In this document: one piece after another, positions 26,778 through 35,134 of the stretch
How positions within the stretch are numbered: the stretch's first letter is position 1
How the letters are laid out: every line of letters starts with the position of its first letter
Program-made: the position numbers and the translations under genes
DNA from: Andalucia godoyi
Taxonomy: Eukaryota > Discoba > Jakobea > Jakobida > Andaluciidae
Reading direction: 5' to 3'
Length of the DNA stretch: 64,000 nucleotides
Assembly (NCBI GenBank): GCA_009859145.1
Contig: VRVR01000020.1
Coordinates: 124,001-188,000, forward strand
Notes under the pieces: generated by a model
Seen by the model: the letters and a program-made list of their open reading frames with translations, nothing else
Database searches by the model: none
Told to the model about the DNA's origin: nothing

Positions 26778-27726
26778 CGTCTCCAGGGTCAAAGGATCAT
26801 CCAGAATCCACGCCGCCGTGCTGAAAAGCAGCAAGCAGCAGGTGTCCCGTCAAACCCGTCGTGGTGGAGTATTGTGTTGTGTAATGCAGACTTGTGAACA
26901 TCGATCCCGATTCCCCCCCCACCGTATCCAAAAAAACAAAAGACAGGACCAATGGCCAATGCACTGGGATCCAGCCTCAAGTCACCGCAATTTACACGAG
27001 AAAACCCTTTGCTGCGTTCGTGCAAGGCTTTTCGTAGGGTTATCGACAGCGGCAACCTTGCAAGAACGAGCGCTTTTTTCGCTGCTTTCTGTTGTTTCGT
27101 GTTTCTCCCGTTCCCTTTTCCTCTTCTTTTTCTTCTTCTTCTTTTCTTCTTTTTTCTTATTGGTTGAAAAACAACCAGGCCAATCCCTGTGCTACGCCCC
27201 TTTTGGGGAGTCAGTGACGTAGTGCTTTGATGTGCCTTGAAGATGTTCGGAGCCTCTGGGCAGCGTCCCACGTTTCTATTCGTGAAGGGAGCAATAAGAG
27301 TTTTCCACACATTCCTTTCTAATTACATCACGTTGTATTTCTACTTCAAAAAGAAAAGAAAAAAGACTTGTTTAACTACAAACAAAAAAACAAAAACGCT
27401 GTACACAAACGCACTAAACACATGCGGCAAAAGGCACACTTTTTCATTGTTCTTTTACTTGCATTTGCTGCTGTTGGCCCCCCCGCTTGCACACGCTTGA
27501 CATCGGACAAACCACGTGGATCGATGCGAAGTCCAGAGCCTTCCCTTCTTCGACATCCTTGCATTTTTGCAGTAGATACGCAGTTTGACGTAATGACCCA
27601 TGCGAGGGAGAGGAGGGCATTTTTCGCTACGATGATGATTTGACTGGAACATTTGTCAATATATAAAACATGATCTAATTGCTTAGGCTTTATCTTTTTT
27701 TTCATTTTCATGTCATCAACAACTGC
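26778..27726. other. Intergenic, nothing certain
   Basis: Contains a TTC/CTT-rich run at 27,115-27,160 and A-rich runs near 27,350-27,400. A 73-codon frame from ATG 27,422 starts like a signal peptide (MRQKAHFFIVLLLAFAAV) but the rest is unconvincing and the opposite strand is also open. Confidence 0.35.
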
Positions 27727-28293
27727 TTACTGAGGAACAATCTTTTCGGAAACGTAGACTCCGTCCAAGAACTTACGGATATCCTTACCCTTGACCAAGC
27801 AAGACTGGTGGATGCGGGCGGCAGAGTTCGAGACATCTTCAACGTTGGCTCCCTCGACGATAACCTCATCCTTGATGGCTGAGCGAATAACCTTGACACC
27901 AGCGGGCATGTCGATCTTACGAGTGCGCTTCTCTCCAAGGAAGTTGCGGATCTCAACCCACTCTCCCTTCTCTCCGAATGCGGCGTTGATCGGGAAATGT
28001 GCATACGCAAAGCGCATCTTGTACTGGAATCCCTTGGTCACACCGGTGGCCATGTTCTGAACGTGTGTGCACACAGTGCGGATGCATGCTGCCTCCTTCT
28101 TGTTTCCGAACCAAACGGCAACGTTCAGCTTCTTGTGATCCTTCGAAGTGGACATCTCCAGGTTGGGGATGTGCTTGAATGCCTTCGTCAAGGATCCCTT
28201 GGGTCCCTTCACACGGACAACGCGGGACTTGACCTCAACAGTCACGCCCTCAGGCATGTCGATGCTCTGATTAGAGAAGATCTCGCGAACCAT
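27727..28293 (-). CDS. RPL9: 60S ribosomal protein L9 (uL6)
   Basis: A 188-residue protein covering uL6 from end to end: VRVKGPKGSLTKAFKH near residue 28, a CTHVQNMATGVTKGFQYKMR segment near 80-100, and NFLGEKRTRKIDMPAGV near 125-140. uL6 sits near the base of the P stalk and the sarcin-ricin loop of the large subunit. Length equals the usual 188-192 residues. No intron is needed. The palindrome at 28,419-28,435 lies 126-142 bp upstream of the start codon. Confidence 0.97.
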   Translation of the reverse strand: MVREIFSNQSIDMPEGVTVEVKSRVVRVKGPKGSLTKAFKHIPNLEMSTSKDHKKLNVAVWFGNKKEAACIRTVCTHVQNMATGVTKGFQYKMRFAYAHFPINAAFGEKGEWVEIRNFLGEKRTRKIDMPAGVKVIRSAIKDEVIVEGANVEDVSNSAARIHQSCLVKGKDIRKFLDGVYVSEKIVPQ

Positions 28294-28418
28294 CTTTGTG
28301 CGGTGAAATGAAAATTAGAACACAAGGAGAGGAAAACCAAAATGAAAAATGCAAATTCAAAAAACCAAAATTATGGTTTCACTGTTTCTTTTCCTGCTAT
28401 TGAAAAAGAACCCCCATC

Positions 28419-28435
28419 AACCCTAGGCTAGGGTT
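28419..28435. promoter_or_regulatory. Telo-box-like palindrome upstream of RPL9
   Basis: AACCCTAG-G-CTAGGGTT is a perfect 8-bp-arm palindrome around one base. Each arm carries AACCCTA, the telo-box core found in promoters of ribosomal protein genes in plants and some other eukaryotes. It lies in the 438 bp between RPL9 and the next gene's 3' end, where only RPL9 needs a promoter on the minus strand. Confidence 0.45.
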
Positions 28436-28532
28436 TGTGCGTTTTTTTTTTTGCCATCGAAAAAAGAAAAAACAGGGGAAGGGGTCCGTGCTCGTGCGCC
28501 CATTGTTTAGGTTAATGAGATTCTTTTTTGCC

Positions 28533-28811
28533 ATGTCTACAGTAGATTGCAGCTTTCGTGATTCTTGGGAAAAAGACAAAGACTGCGCGCCGTTTCCGAC
28601 GAGATCTCAAAAGCAGCATCTCGTAGAAAGCTCTGTTTTCCAGGATCCACAGCGCAGCGCGGAAGTGCGAAACAAAACCAATCAAAAGAAATCACCAGCA
28701 ATTACATTAAAGATGGTTAACCCAACGTTTTTTACATTTTCTTTTCCCGATCGTATTCCACGTCCAGCAGGTAGTCCAGAGGCACATCGCGAAACCGCTG
28801 GTCCAGTGTAA
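28533..28811 (+). CDS. Doubtful 92-residue ORF divergent to RPL9
   Basis: From ATG 28,533 the frame reads MSTVDCSFRDSWEKDKDCAP and stays charged and polar for about 65 residues, then overlaps the 3' end of the transporter gene on the other strand by 80 bp. The first part has protein-like composition. It could be real, a gene with an intron, or chance; no family is recognised. Confidence 0.25.
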   Translation: MSTVDCSFRDSWEKDKDCAPFPTRSQKQHLVESSVFQDPQRSAEVRNKTNQKKSPAITLKMVNPTFFTFSFPDRIPRPAGSPEAHRETAGPV

Positions 28812-30303
28812 TATCGTTATCAAAATCGTTATCCGAATGGGAATCTGGAAGTTCCGCAGCTGGGTCAACAGAGTGCGATATGTATCGACGGATGCGCCGT
28901 TCCTTCTCCTTTCTCCTTTTCCTGCGCTCCTTGTCCAACCAGGCTTCAACACGCTTATAGGCCGCAGGGTCTCCAACATCAGAGGCAAACCTCGAGTCTT
29001 GCGAATACGCAAGCCACATAGCACAGGAAACGCCGTCGAATACGGAGAGCGCAGTGAACATCATCGCAAACGCAAGCAGGAAGGCAACCGAGCTTGTATC
29101 GGCAACCACCATTGCAAGAATGGCAACGAGTGCAGAAATGATAAACACAGAGCGATAGACGAATACGGACATGACCATGTCCAATGTTCCAGCTTTTGCT
29201 AGCACATCATGCGCAGCTTGACAGCACTGCACCAGCGGTTTCCCTTTGAGAAGAACGAGGCACAATCCTGCGCGGTTTGTGTAGCGATCCAATTGCAGCG
29301 CCCATCGGTTGAAGACGCGGAAGAAGAATGCAAGAAGATGCAGTAAATACTTTGTAAACATCGCAACGTCCATAACTATTGACGCAAGAAGGATGTTCAT
29401 GAAACCGGGACCCAGAGCTCTTCTGAAAAGTTCGAGCTGCGGCTTGAGGGTCGATGGCAGGCGTCCACGAGACGTGTACCACAAGTACGCATACGATGCT
29501 GTGACGCAGTAGATAATGTACCTCATGACAAGCAAAATCCAGATGCCTGTGACCCACAGGATGATACTGTTCGTCCACATTACGTAAATCGCCACGAAGC
29601 CAAACATGACGCCGCAGTCCAAGAACAACAGAAAGATGATGAAGAACGAAAGCGGAAGAACCGATCGACGGCCAAGATCCAACAACGTGAAGGCAACCCG
29701 CAATGAATCTGCGACAGCATTCTGATACAAACCACGGACGACAAACAAGAACAGGAAGAGAAGGCCAACCGGTGTCAGATTCAGCCCAAAGTATCCCGCA
29801 TAAAACATGTATTCAAGCAGAAGTGATGTCAGCAATGTAATAACCAACTCAAGCGTGACGATCAAATGCGAATGAACGAAAATGAGCATGAAAAGCCAGG
29901 CAACGCCAAGCCCAAAGCCAAACGCAAGGCCAATGCCAGGTTTCAAAAATCCATCCTGTATGTCCAAAGTCTCCACTGGTTTTCCAGGAAGCGCAAACGG
30001 AATGGCAATCACAGCTGCAAGATGGGAAACAAAAAGATACAGTAGCACCAGACTTCCGTTTGATCGAATAGGCCGCTGCAAATCATGCGGCATCTCTGCA
30101 AATTGCTTCATATTCTTCATCTTTCGCTGGCGTAGCCTTTGTGATGAGGATGATGAGGATGCTGAAGAAGGTCTGGGTGGCTGTTCCTCAATTGAAGAGA
30201 ACGAGCCGTCTCGGTGAGCGGCCGGAGGAGACGGGGGTTCCGCGGATGCAACCTCATTGGCCGAGGTTGCCGCCGTACCCACCAATACAGCGTCGGGATC
30301 CAT
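28732..30303 (-). CDS. Choline transporter-like protein (CTL/SLC44)
   Basis: A 523-residue protein from ATG 30,303 (MDPDAVLVGTAATSANEV). A polar Ser/Pro-rich N-terminal domain of about 75 residues is followed by about ten membrane helices. The family core near residues 355-400 is clear: FRVFNRWALQLDRYTNRAGL then LLKGKPLVQCCQAAHDVL, matching the CTL signature in which a conserved Asn-Arg pair and a Gly-Lys precede a Cys/Ser-rich helix. The cytoplasmic tail is very charged (KERRKRRKEKERR) and ends in acidic residues. CTL proteins move choline or related amines for phospholipid synthesis. Frame open upstream to 30,807 is microsatellite-like and not coding. Confidence 0.8.
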   Translation of the reverse strand: MDPDAVLVGTAATSANEVASAEPPSPPAAHRDGSFSSIEEQPPRPSSASSSSSSQRLRQRKMKNMKQFAEMPHDLQRPIRSNGSLVLLYLFVSHLAAVIAIPFALPGKPVETLDIQDGFLKPGIGLAFGFGLGVAWLFMLIFVHSHLIVTLELVITLLTSLLLEYMFYAGYFGLNLTPVGLLFLFLFVVRGLYQNAVADSLRVAFTLLDLGRRSVLPLSFFIIFLLFLDCGVMFGFVAIYVMWTNSIILWVTGIWILLVMRYIIYCVTASYAYLWYTSRGRLPSTLKPQLELFRRALGPGFMNILLASIVMDVAMFTKYLLHLLAFFFRVFNRWALQLDRYTNRAGLCLVLLKGKPLVQCCQAAHDVLAKAGTLDMVMSVFVYRSVFIISALVAILAMVVADTSSVAFLLAFAMMFTALSVFDGVSCAMWLAYSQDSRFASDVGDPAAYKRVEAWLDKERRKRRKEKERRIRRYISHSVDPAAELPDSHSDNDFDNDITLDQRFRDVPLDYLLDVEYDREKKM

Positions 30304-30848
30304 CGGGGCGGAATGCGCAATCGACGTTGTGGAATTCGGGAGTCTCGAAGAAGTACTCGTTTTCGAACGCGAAGTCAATGCCTGTCTACCGACAACCGCC
30401 AACCGCCAACCTCGCAAAAAAAGATCATCAAGAAGAAGAAAAAGACAACTATGTATTTGGGCTTTTTCGGTCTTCCTTTTCCATTTCCCCGTTATTTCAT
30501 CTTTCTCGATCCTCCCTCTCTCTCTCTCTCTCTCTGTGTCTCTGTGTCTCTGTGTCTTTTTCTCTCCCCCCTTCGAATTACAGCAGGTGTGGAATTGTTT
30601 ACAACAGATTCTTCCCGCGAAAATCACCCCCCCCCGGAAAAACCCCACGGATTTGAGAGTGGGTATCTGTTTGCTGTTTTCAAAAGTTCCACGCAGGAAA
30701 CAGCTCTGGATATTTGGTTTTGTGTCTCCTTCTCCTTCTTCTTCTTCTTCTTCTTCGTGTGTGACAAGATTCTTTTTCAAAACAGCAACAACAGAAAACA
30801 AAAACACTGCGAATTGTCTGTCTGTCTTTGTTTTTTAGGCCAACAACG
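30304..30848. promoter_or_regulatory. Divergent intergenic region with microsatellites
   Basis: 545 bp between the transporter and the plus-strand gene at 30,849. It holds (TC)n at 30,513-30,533, TGTGTCTC units to about 30,560 and (CTT)n at 30,733-30,756. A TTTGTTTTTTAG site nine bases before the next ATG looks like a splice acceptor for a leader intron. Confidence 0.45.
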
Positions 30849-31283
30849 ATGGATGGCACGTCAAACTGGAAGATCTTCGAAGGTCAGCTCCCCATGATTT
30901 CCCCCGAAGAGTTTGTTGCTCGGTTCGGAAGTGAGATCCTGGCTTGCATTCCTTCGTCGGAGGCCACTGCGCTTTCTCTGGATGTTGTAGTGCAGAGAAT
31001 TGCAAAAGCCACAAATTCGCTGGTGTGGATGAACACTGTTCTTCTGCGGAAAATGCTCAGGATTATGAATCGCTGCGGTCACAGAGTGAAAACAGTCACT
31101 AAATACGCAGTCATACGAGAGGAGCTTCGGACAGACTGGTCCTTCTTTATTCACTCTGAATCCGTAACGCTCCCTTCCAGTTTCAAGTATTCTGAAATAT
31201 CCGAGTGTGTGTGGATCCATCGTCCCACCGCCGAACAGTCTTGTCCGCTCTCGCAGGATTCTCACACGACCAGCACCACTTGA
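30849..31283 (+). CDS. Unknown 144-residue protein
   Basis: From ATG 30,849 in good context (ACGATGG). The product begins MDGTSNWKIFEGQLPMISPE and has a helical middle (SLDVVVQRIAKATNSLVWM, TVLLRKMLRIMNRCG) and a Ser/Thr-rich end. It looks soluble. I do not recognise a family. The putative acceptor site just upstream suggests a 5' leader intron. Confidence 0.55.
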   Translation: MDGTSNWKIFEGQLPMISPEEFVARFGSEILACIPSSEATALSLDVVVQRIAKATNSLVWMNTVLLRKMLRIMNRCGHRVKTVTKYAVIREELRTDWSFFIHSESVTLPSSFKYSEISECVWIHRPTAEQSCPLSQDSHTTSTT

Positions 31284-31803
31284 CGAACACTGTTTTTTTT
31301 TTGGGACGGAAGTCAATTTATATCTGCGTATCTTCAGAGTTCAGGCCATCGAAGCACAAACAGCCCGAGACAGAACGGTGCGTCCACTGCGGATGACTGC
31401 AGTTGGATGTGTGTCAAGCGGGGAAGGTGATTTCAAAAACAATAATAAACAACAAAATAATAAAAATCAGTTCTTCCAGCAAGAATTCGTCTCCACTGCG
31501 GAACGGCCACCCTCCCCAGTACCGCGCGCGTTCTACGTCTGCACCGGGAACACTTTCCGAAAAAGAGTCCTCCAGCTTCCGTAATTTCTTGCCTTTTTCG
31601 GACTCTCTTACCCGCGCGAACGAGTCCCCGCAAGCACATGCGATGCGCAGGCTCCATCCCCCCCTCGTGCTACAGGCATCACTGCAACGACAATTGTTTC
31701 TCGCCTTACCCGTGTGTTTTCATTGTCTCATCGTGTCCTGTTTTGCCATCTTTTTCGTGCACTTCCTCCTGATCCCCCCTCTCCCCACCTCCCGCGTAAA
31801 TAA
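31284..31803. other. Intergenic, no gene recognised
   Basis: A AAT/AAC-rich run lies at about 31,436-31,465. The remainder is C/T-rich and precedes the tetraspan gene. No convincing frame. Confidence 0.4.
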
Positions 31804-32694
31804 ATGCGTGCGATCGATTCAATCAACAACGGCATTCGTGGCTTGCAGAAGAAGAGGCTCAACTTTTGGTTGTACCTGGTGGTCATTTCGTTCACGATCA
31901 TTGGTCTTGTAACCATTTTCGCCGCGCTATCTTCAATGGAATGGGTGGAGATGAAGCGCCCCAGCAACGACGTTCTGATTCCAACAAACTGGGATACTTT
32001 ATCGATTGGGCTTTCCTACACGCGGACCGAGTATGAGGATATTCCTAATGCTACCCTGAAGTACACGTTCGTGACGAAAACGACCGAATTATTTGATTGG
32101 TTTGTGAAGCGGTACTCTGATTTGAATTGCGATGGTCAGTCCAACAAGATGCAGTCTGTTCGGAATGCCATCAATGGATCTCTTGGCATGGTGATCATTG
32201 CGATCATGTTTCAGTTTGCCGCATTCATCATTGTCTATCTGTCAATGCAAAAGGTTCGGCCTTTCAAGTATCCCAATTTCGTCTCTGGAGCGTGTTATTT
32301 GTGTGCTTTCGCGTTGTACATGGGCCAGCTCATCTATTTGCAGACAAAGATGAACGATATCCACACGCAGAGCTGCTTGAATTCGACCATGACCTACGAC
32401 ATGCAGATCCTGTGGGGCCAGGGGATGGTCATCTTAAACATGCTTCTCATGCTCACCTGCGCAGTCTGCATGTTCTTCTTGCGTAAGCCATCTGCGAATA
32501 GCCGGGCGGCAGAGCTTAAGGATGAGAACACCCCTGGAGCTGAAGGGTTTCCGGCCTCAACGGCCCCACCTGCCGTCTTCACACCGGCGTCAAACAATTC
32601 GTATGGCTCCGGCAATAGTGCATCTGGCGGTGGATCCTCCATGCATGCCAGTGCAGAGCCAGACTCATCCCGCAACGAATACACTGCAGTGTAG
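31804..32694 (+). CDS. Four-helix (tetraspan) membrane protein, unknown family
   Basis: A 296-residue protein. Helix 1 is at about residues 22-45 (FWLYLVVISFTIIGLVTIFA); a first extracellular loop with NATL and NGS sites follows; helices 2 and 3 lie at about 130-150 (MVIIAIMFQFAAFIIVYL) and 160-180; a short loop with a cysteine precedes helix 4 at about 205-225. The tail of about 70 residues is Ser/Ala/Pro/Gly-rich and probably disordered. Topology resembles claudin- or SUR7-like tetraspans, but I see no W-GLW-C-C claudin signature, so the family is open. Confidence 0.7.
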   Translation: MRAIDSINNGIRGLQKKRLNFWLYLVVISFTIIGLVTIFAALSSMEWVEMKRPSNDVLIPTNWDTLSIGLSYTRTEYEDIPNATLKYTFVTKTTELFDWFVKRYSDLNCDGQSNKMQSVRNAINGSLGMVIIAIMFQFAAFIIVYLSMQKVRPFKYPNFVSGACYLCAFALYMGQLIYLQTKMNDIHTQSCLNSTMTYDMQILWGQGMVILNMLLMLTCAVCMFFLRKPSANSRAAELKDENTPGAEGFPASTAPPAVFTPASNNSYGSGNSASGGGSSMHASAEPDSSRNEYTAV

Positions 32695-32963
32695 CACAAG
32701 TTTTTTCCGATGTTCTAGGACCCAGTTCGTTTTCGCCCCCTTTTGCAGGCTCGCAAACTCACTTCCCCGTCTTTTTCCTCTCTGACTTTCTTTGAATCGC
32801 TTCTTTTCAGATGTCGACTGTCTGCGTATTTTCAGACTCTTGTGACGGCATAGCACTCTGAAAGATAAAATCCTGCCAAAGCCACTCTCTTTGTCTTACT
32901 CTTCCCGACGCACACACGATACTGTTCTCGTGCTTCAGTCAATCGCCATTTTTATTATTTTTA

Positions 32964-33830
32964 TTACATGCTTGAAGACAACTTGTGATCTGCGGAGAGA
33001 AAAACGCTGCTGGTCTTCTGCGAATTCCAAACTCGCACCTTGGCTTCCGCGAAACCCTTATAGTTTCCTTCCGTGAGGTCGACAGCAATTTTGGCAATCT
33101 CCCGTTGCAAAGGGACAAGATCGGTGAGCTGAGCATACTCAGTTGCTGGCATCCACCTGCAAGCCGAGATCTCAGCAGGATCCGGATTTGGCACCTGTGA
33201 GCCAATTGGTCGCAGAGAACAAACAAAGTAGATGTCTCCCCTTCCAAAATTGTATCCATGCAAATGTCGGAAAGCAAGAAGTTCCACAAACTCCGTACGG
33301 ATTCCAGTCTCCTCAAACACTTCTCGAATGGCAGCCGTCGAGATATCTTCTCCCAGGTCAATTGAACCACCGGGAATCTTCCACATTGCCTTGTGCTGCA
33401 GGAAATACCGTTCTTGGATCAATAGCACTTCCTTCATTTCGTTAATCACAATCCCACCAACTCCAAGATGCGTGGTGGCGAAATGCGGAAGCTTGTTTTC
33501 CTCTACGCCCTCCGGAATCCACTTGGTGAGCATAGCGTGCTCCGAATGAGCATGATGAAACGTAAAGCCGTTCTCGATGGCAACCGGAATCAGACGGGAC
33601 TTTGCAGTCGGAATCTTGAGCCACAGTCCTCGCCGTTTGTTCGCAACCCAGTCCGCGAGAGATGCTTTCAGATCCAATTCAAACTGCTCTGCCGTTGACG
33701 GAAGCTTGGAATCGTCAATGACAATTCCGCCATATCGATCAATGTTGTGTGCAAGTATGCTCATTCCGCGAATCCTAGAGTGACGAATAGGAGAATTCGA
33801 GACGCAGCGGACAAGACCACTGCAGAACAT
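32964..33830 (-). CDS. NUDT6-like Nudix hydrolase
   Basis: A 288-residue protein from ATG 33,830. The first 22 residues (MFCSGLVRCVSNSPIRHSRI) are basic and hydroxylated without acids, like a mitochondrial presequence; a second ATG at 33,764 would give a cytosolic form. An N-terminal domain of the NUDT6/GFG type (RGLWLKIP, FHHAHSEHAMLTKW) leads to the Nudix box, GGSIDLGEDISTAAIREVFE followed by ETGI, matching Gx5Ex7REUxEEXGU. The plant homologues NUDX2-8 hydrolyse ADP-ribose or NADH. The substrate here is not known. Confidence 0.88.
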   Translation of the reverse strand: MFCSGLVRCVSNSPIRHSRIRGMSILAHNIDRYGGIVIDDSKLPSTAEQFELDLKASLADWVANKRRGLWLKIPTAKSRLIPVAIENGFTFHHAHSEHAMLTKWIPEGVEENKLPHFATTHLGVGGIVINEMKEVLLIQERYFLQHKAMWKIPGGSIDLGEDISTAAIREVFEETGIRTEFVELLAFRHLHGYNFGRGDIYFVCSLRPIGSQVPNPDPAEISACRWMPATEYAQLTDLVPLQREIAKIAVDLTEGNYKGFAEAKVRVWNSQKTSSVFLSADHKLSSSM

Positions 33831-34170
33831 CAAGCAGATGTAAGCTTGAAGAAAAGAAACAAAAAAGAAATGGACACGCGCTGATCGCTCAATAACAACA
33901 ATGCAGATGCGGGAACTTGAAAAGGTCCAAAGGACTGTTTCGACCCGAATCTCGCCCAGATTTCTGTCGCTCCCGCAGCTCTTTTTGTGCAGGATGCGTT
34001 TTTTCTCCCCAAGCGCACTTTCGACTCGGCAAAAGCACCGGTCCAATGAGTATTTTTCGCCTTGGAGATCGGTGAATCTGTGCAACAACTGCGCAAAACC
34101 TACCACATCGCCATCGACACAATAGTATTAATGCAAATGTGTCAGCGACCATTGTCATTCACATCGTGTT
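33831..34170. other. Intergenic
   Basis: 340 bp between the Nudix start and the end of the small spliced gene, both on the minus strand. No coding signal; presumably the Nudix promoter. Confidence 0.4.
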
Positions 34171-34445
34171 CTACCGGAATGGAAAGACGATGTCCTCAAC
34201 GGATCGATCAAAAACCTGAAAAACGGATAGGCAGGTTGTGGAGAAGAAGTTGGCGGTAGAGCATGAGCGAGTTAGTATACTACCTCTGCATTGAACCGCG
34301 CGACCGGCACGCCCGTGTCGCGACACAGCAGTGGTGCGCGGCAGCAAGCGGCTGCGTTTGCACGGCAGGTAGGTTTTTGGCCGACCCTCATTTTCAACAG
34401 TGGGGCCGACGGCTCCAACTCAGCCATACTGATCACGGACATCAT
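34171..34445 (-). CDS. Small two-exon Cys-containing protein, 68 residues
   Basis: Exon 1 is 34,445-34,284 and exon 2 34,215-34,171; the 67 bp intron begins GTAGTA and ends TTTTTCAG. Exon 1 ends at a codon boundary (...ARFNAE) and exon 2 continues VFDRSVEDIVFPFR then stops, giving a smooth C-terminus. The exon 1 centre holds several cysteines (CRANAAACCRAPLLCRD). The start may be the ATG at 34,445 or the one at 34,427 (MAELEPSAPLLKM). The family is unknown. The plus strand is also open over exon 1, so strand choice rests on the good splice fit. Confidence 0.45.
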
Positions 34446-35134
34446 AAATGGATCAAAAAAAAAAAAAACAACAACAAAAAGCAAAACACGAGAAGTTTGG
34501 GTAGCACTCTGCAAATTTGTTAATGACGTATTTCATTTTCATTTTTGTTGTTGTTTCATTTCTGTTATTCCAGAATTTTTTTTTGCACAGATTGCTTAAC
34601 TTCCTAAACAACAAGAACAAACAAGAAAAAGACAAAAAACAAAAAAAAACCTATGGCTGCGGAGAGATATCGTCTGCGCAAAAGAAACCAAGGCGGAAAC
34701 CAAGGCGGAAACCAAGGCGGAAACCAAGGCGGAAACCCGACGACGTGTTGATGTTCGTCCTGCTGGAAATGTGCGTAGTATTCTGTCATCCGTGGGCGAA
34801 TCTTTCCGTCTTCTCGAAAAGACAGTCCTTGCTCAGAAAATCCGCCTTGATGATCATTTTTTGAGGTGACAGACCAACGCGTCCTCCCAAATAACTCTTG
34901 GGTCAAAGTGCGTACCCACTGATGAGATCCTGGCACAAACGATGACTCATCGACATTGGAGTGAAGTCATGTTGAATGGAACGTTTGCAGGCTGCTCAAT
35001 TTCAGGCTCTCTTGCTATTGCTGTTGAGGAAGAGTGTATCAATATTGACTCATATATTCTTTTCCAAAGCGGATCAGATGTAGCGATAAAACTCCTCCAT
35101 TGCAAACGACGCACTCTTCTCCTAAATTATCAAA
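34446..35134. other. Spacer with a 12-bp minisatellite and ambiguous frames
   Basis: Holds homopolymer A/T runs (34,457-34,470; 34,577-34,585; 34,638-34,650) and the 12-bp repeat. Reading frames on both strands run through the repeat (see that entry). I cannot define a gene here. Confidence 0.35.
34687..34734. repeat. 12-bp minisatellite ACCAAGGCGGAA, four units
   Basis: Four perfect 12-bp units. Being a multiple of three, they are open in several frames: plus-strand KAET, NQGG and KPRR repeats and a minus-strand PPWF repeat. The KAET frame continues for about 43 codons of well-composed protein (RPAGNVRSILSSVGESFR) to a TGA at 34,864; the PPWF frame is preceded by about 65 codons without a start. 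The repeat probably lies in or next to a coding exon, but which strand is not clear. Confidence 0.85.

Noticed and set aside
26789-27310. 173-codon minus-strand ORF
   Set aside because: Lysine/arginine run from a microsatellite-like tract and no start in good context; overlaps the promoter of the 290-residue gene.
27422-27643. 73-codon ORF with a signal-peptide-like start
   Set aside because: Only the first 20 residues look meaningful; the rest is random and the other strand is equally open.
34216-34282. Yeast-type TACTAAC branch point in the 67-bp intron
   Set aside because: It lies only about seven bases from the donor, too close for a working branch site, so I regard the match as chance.
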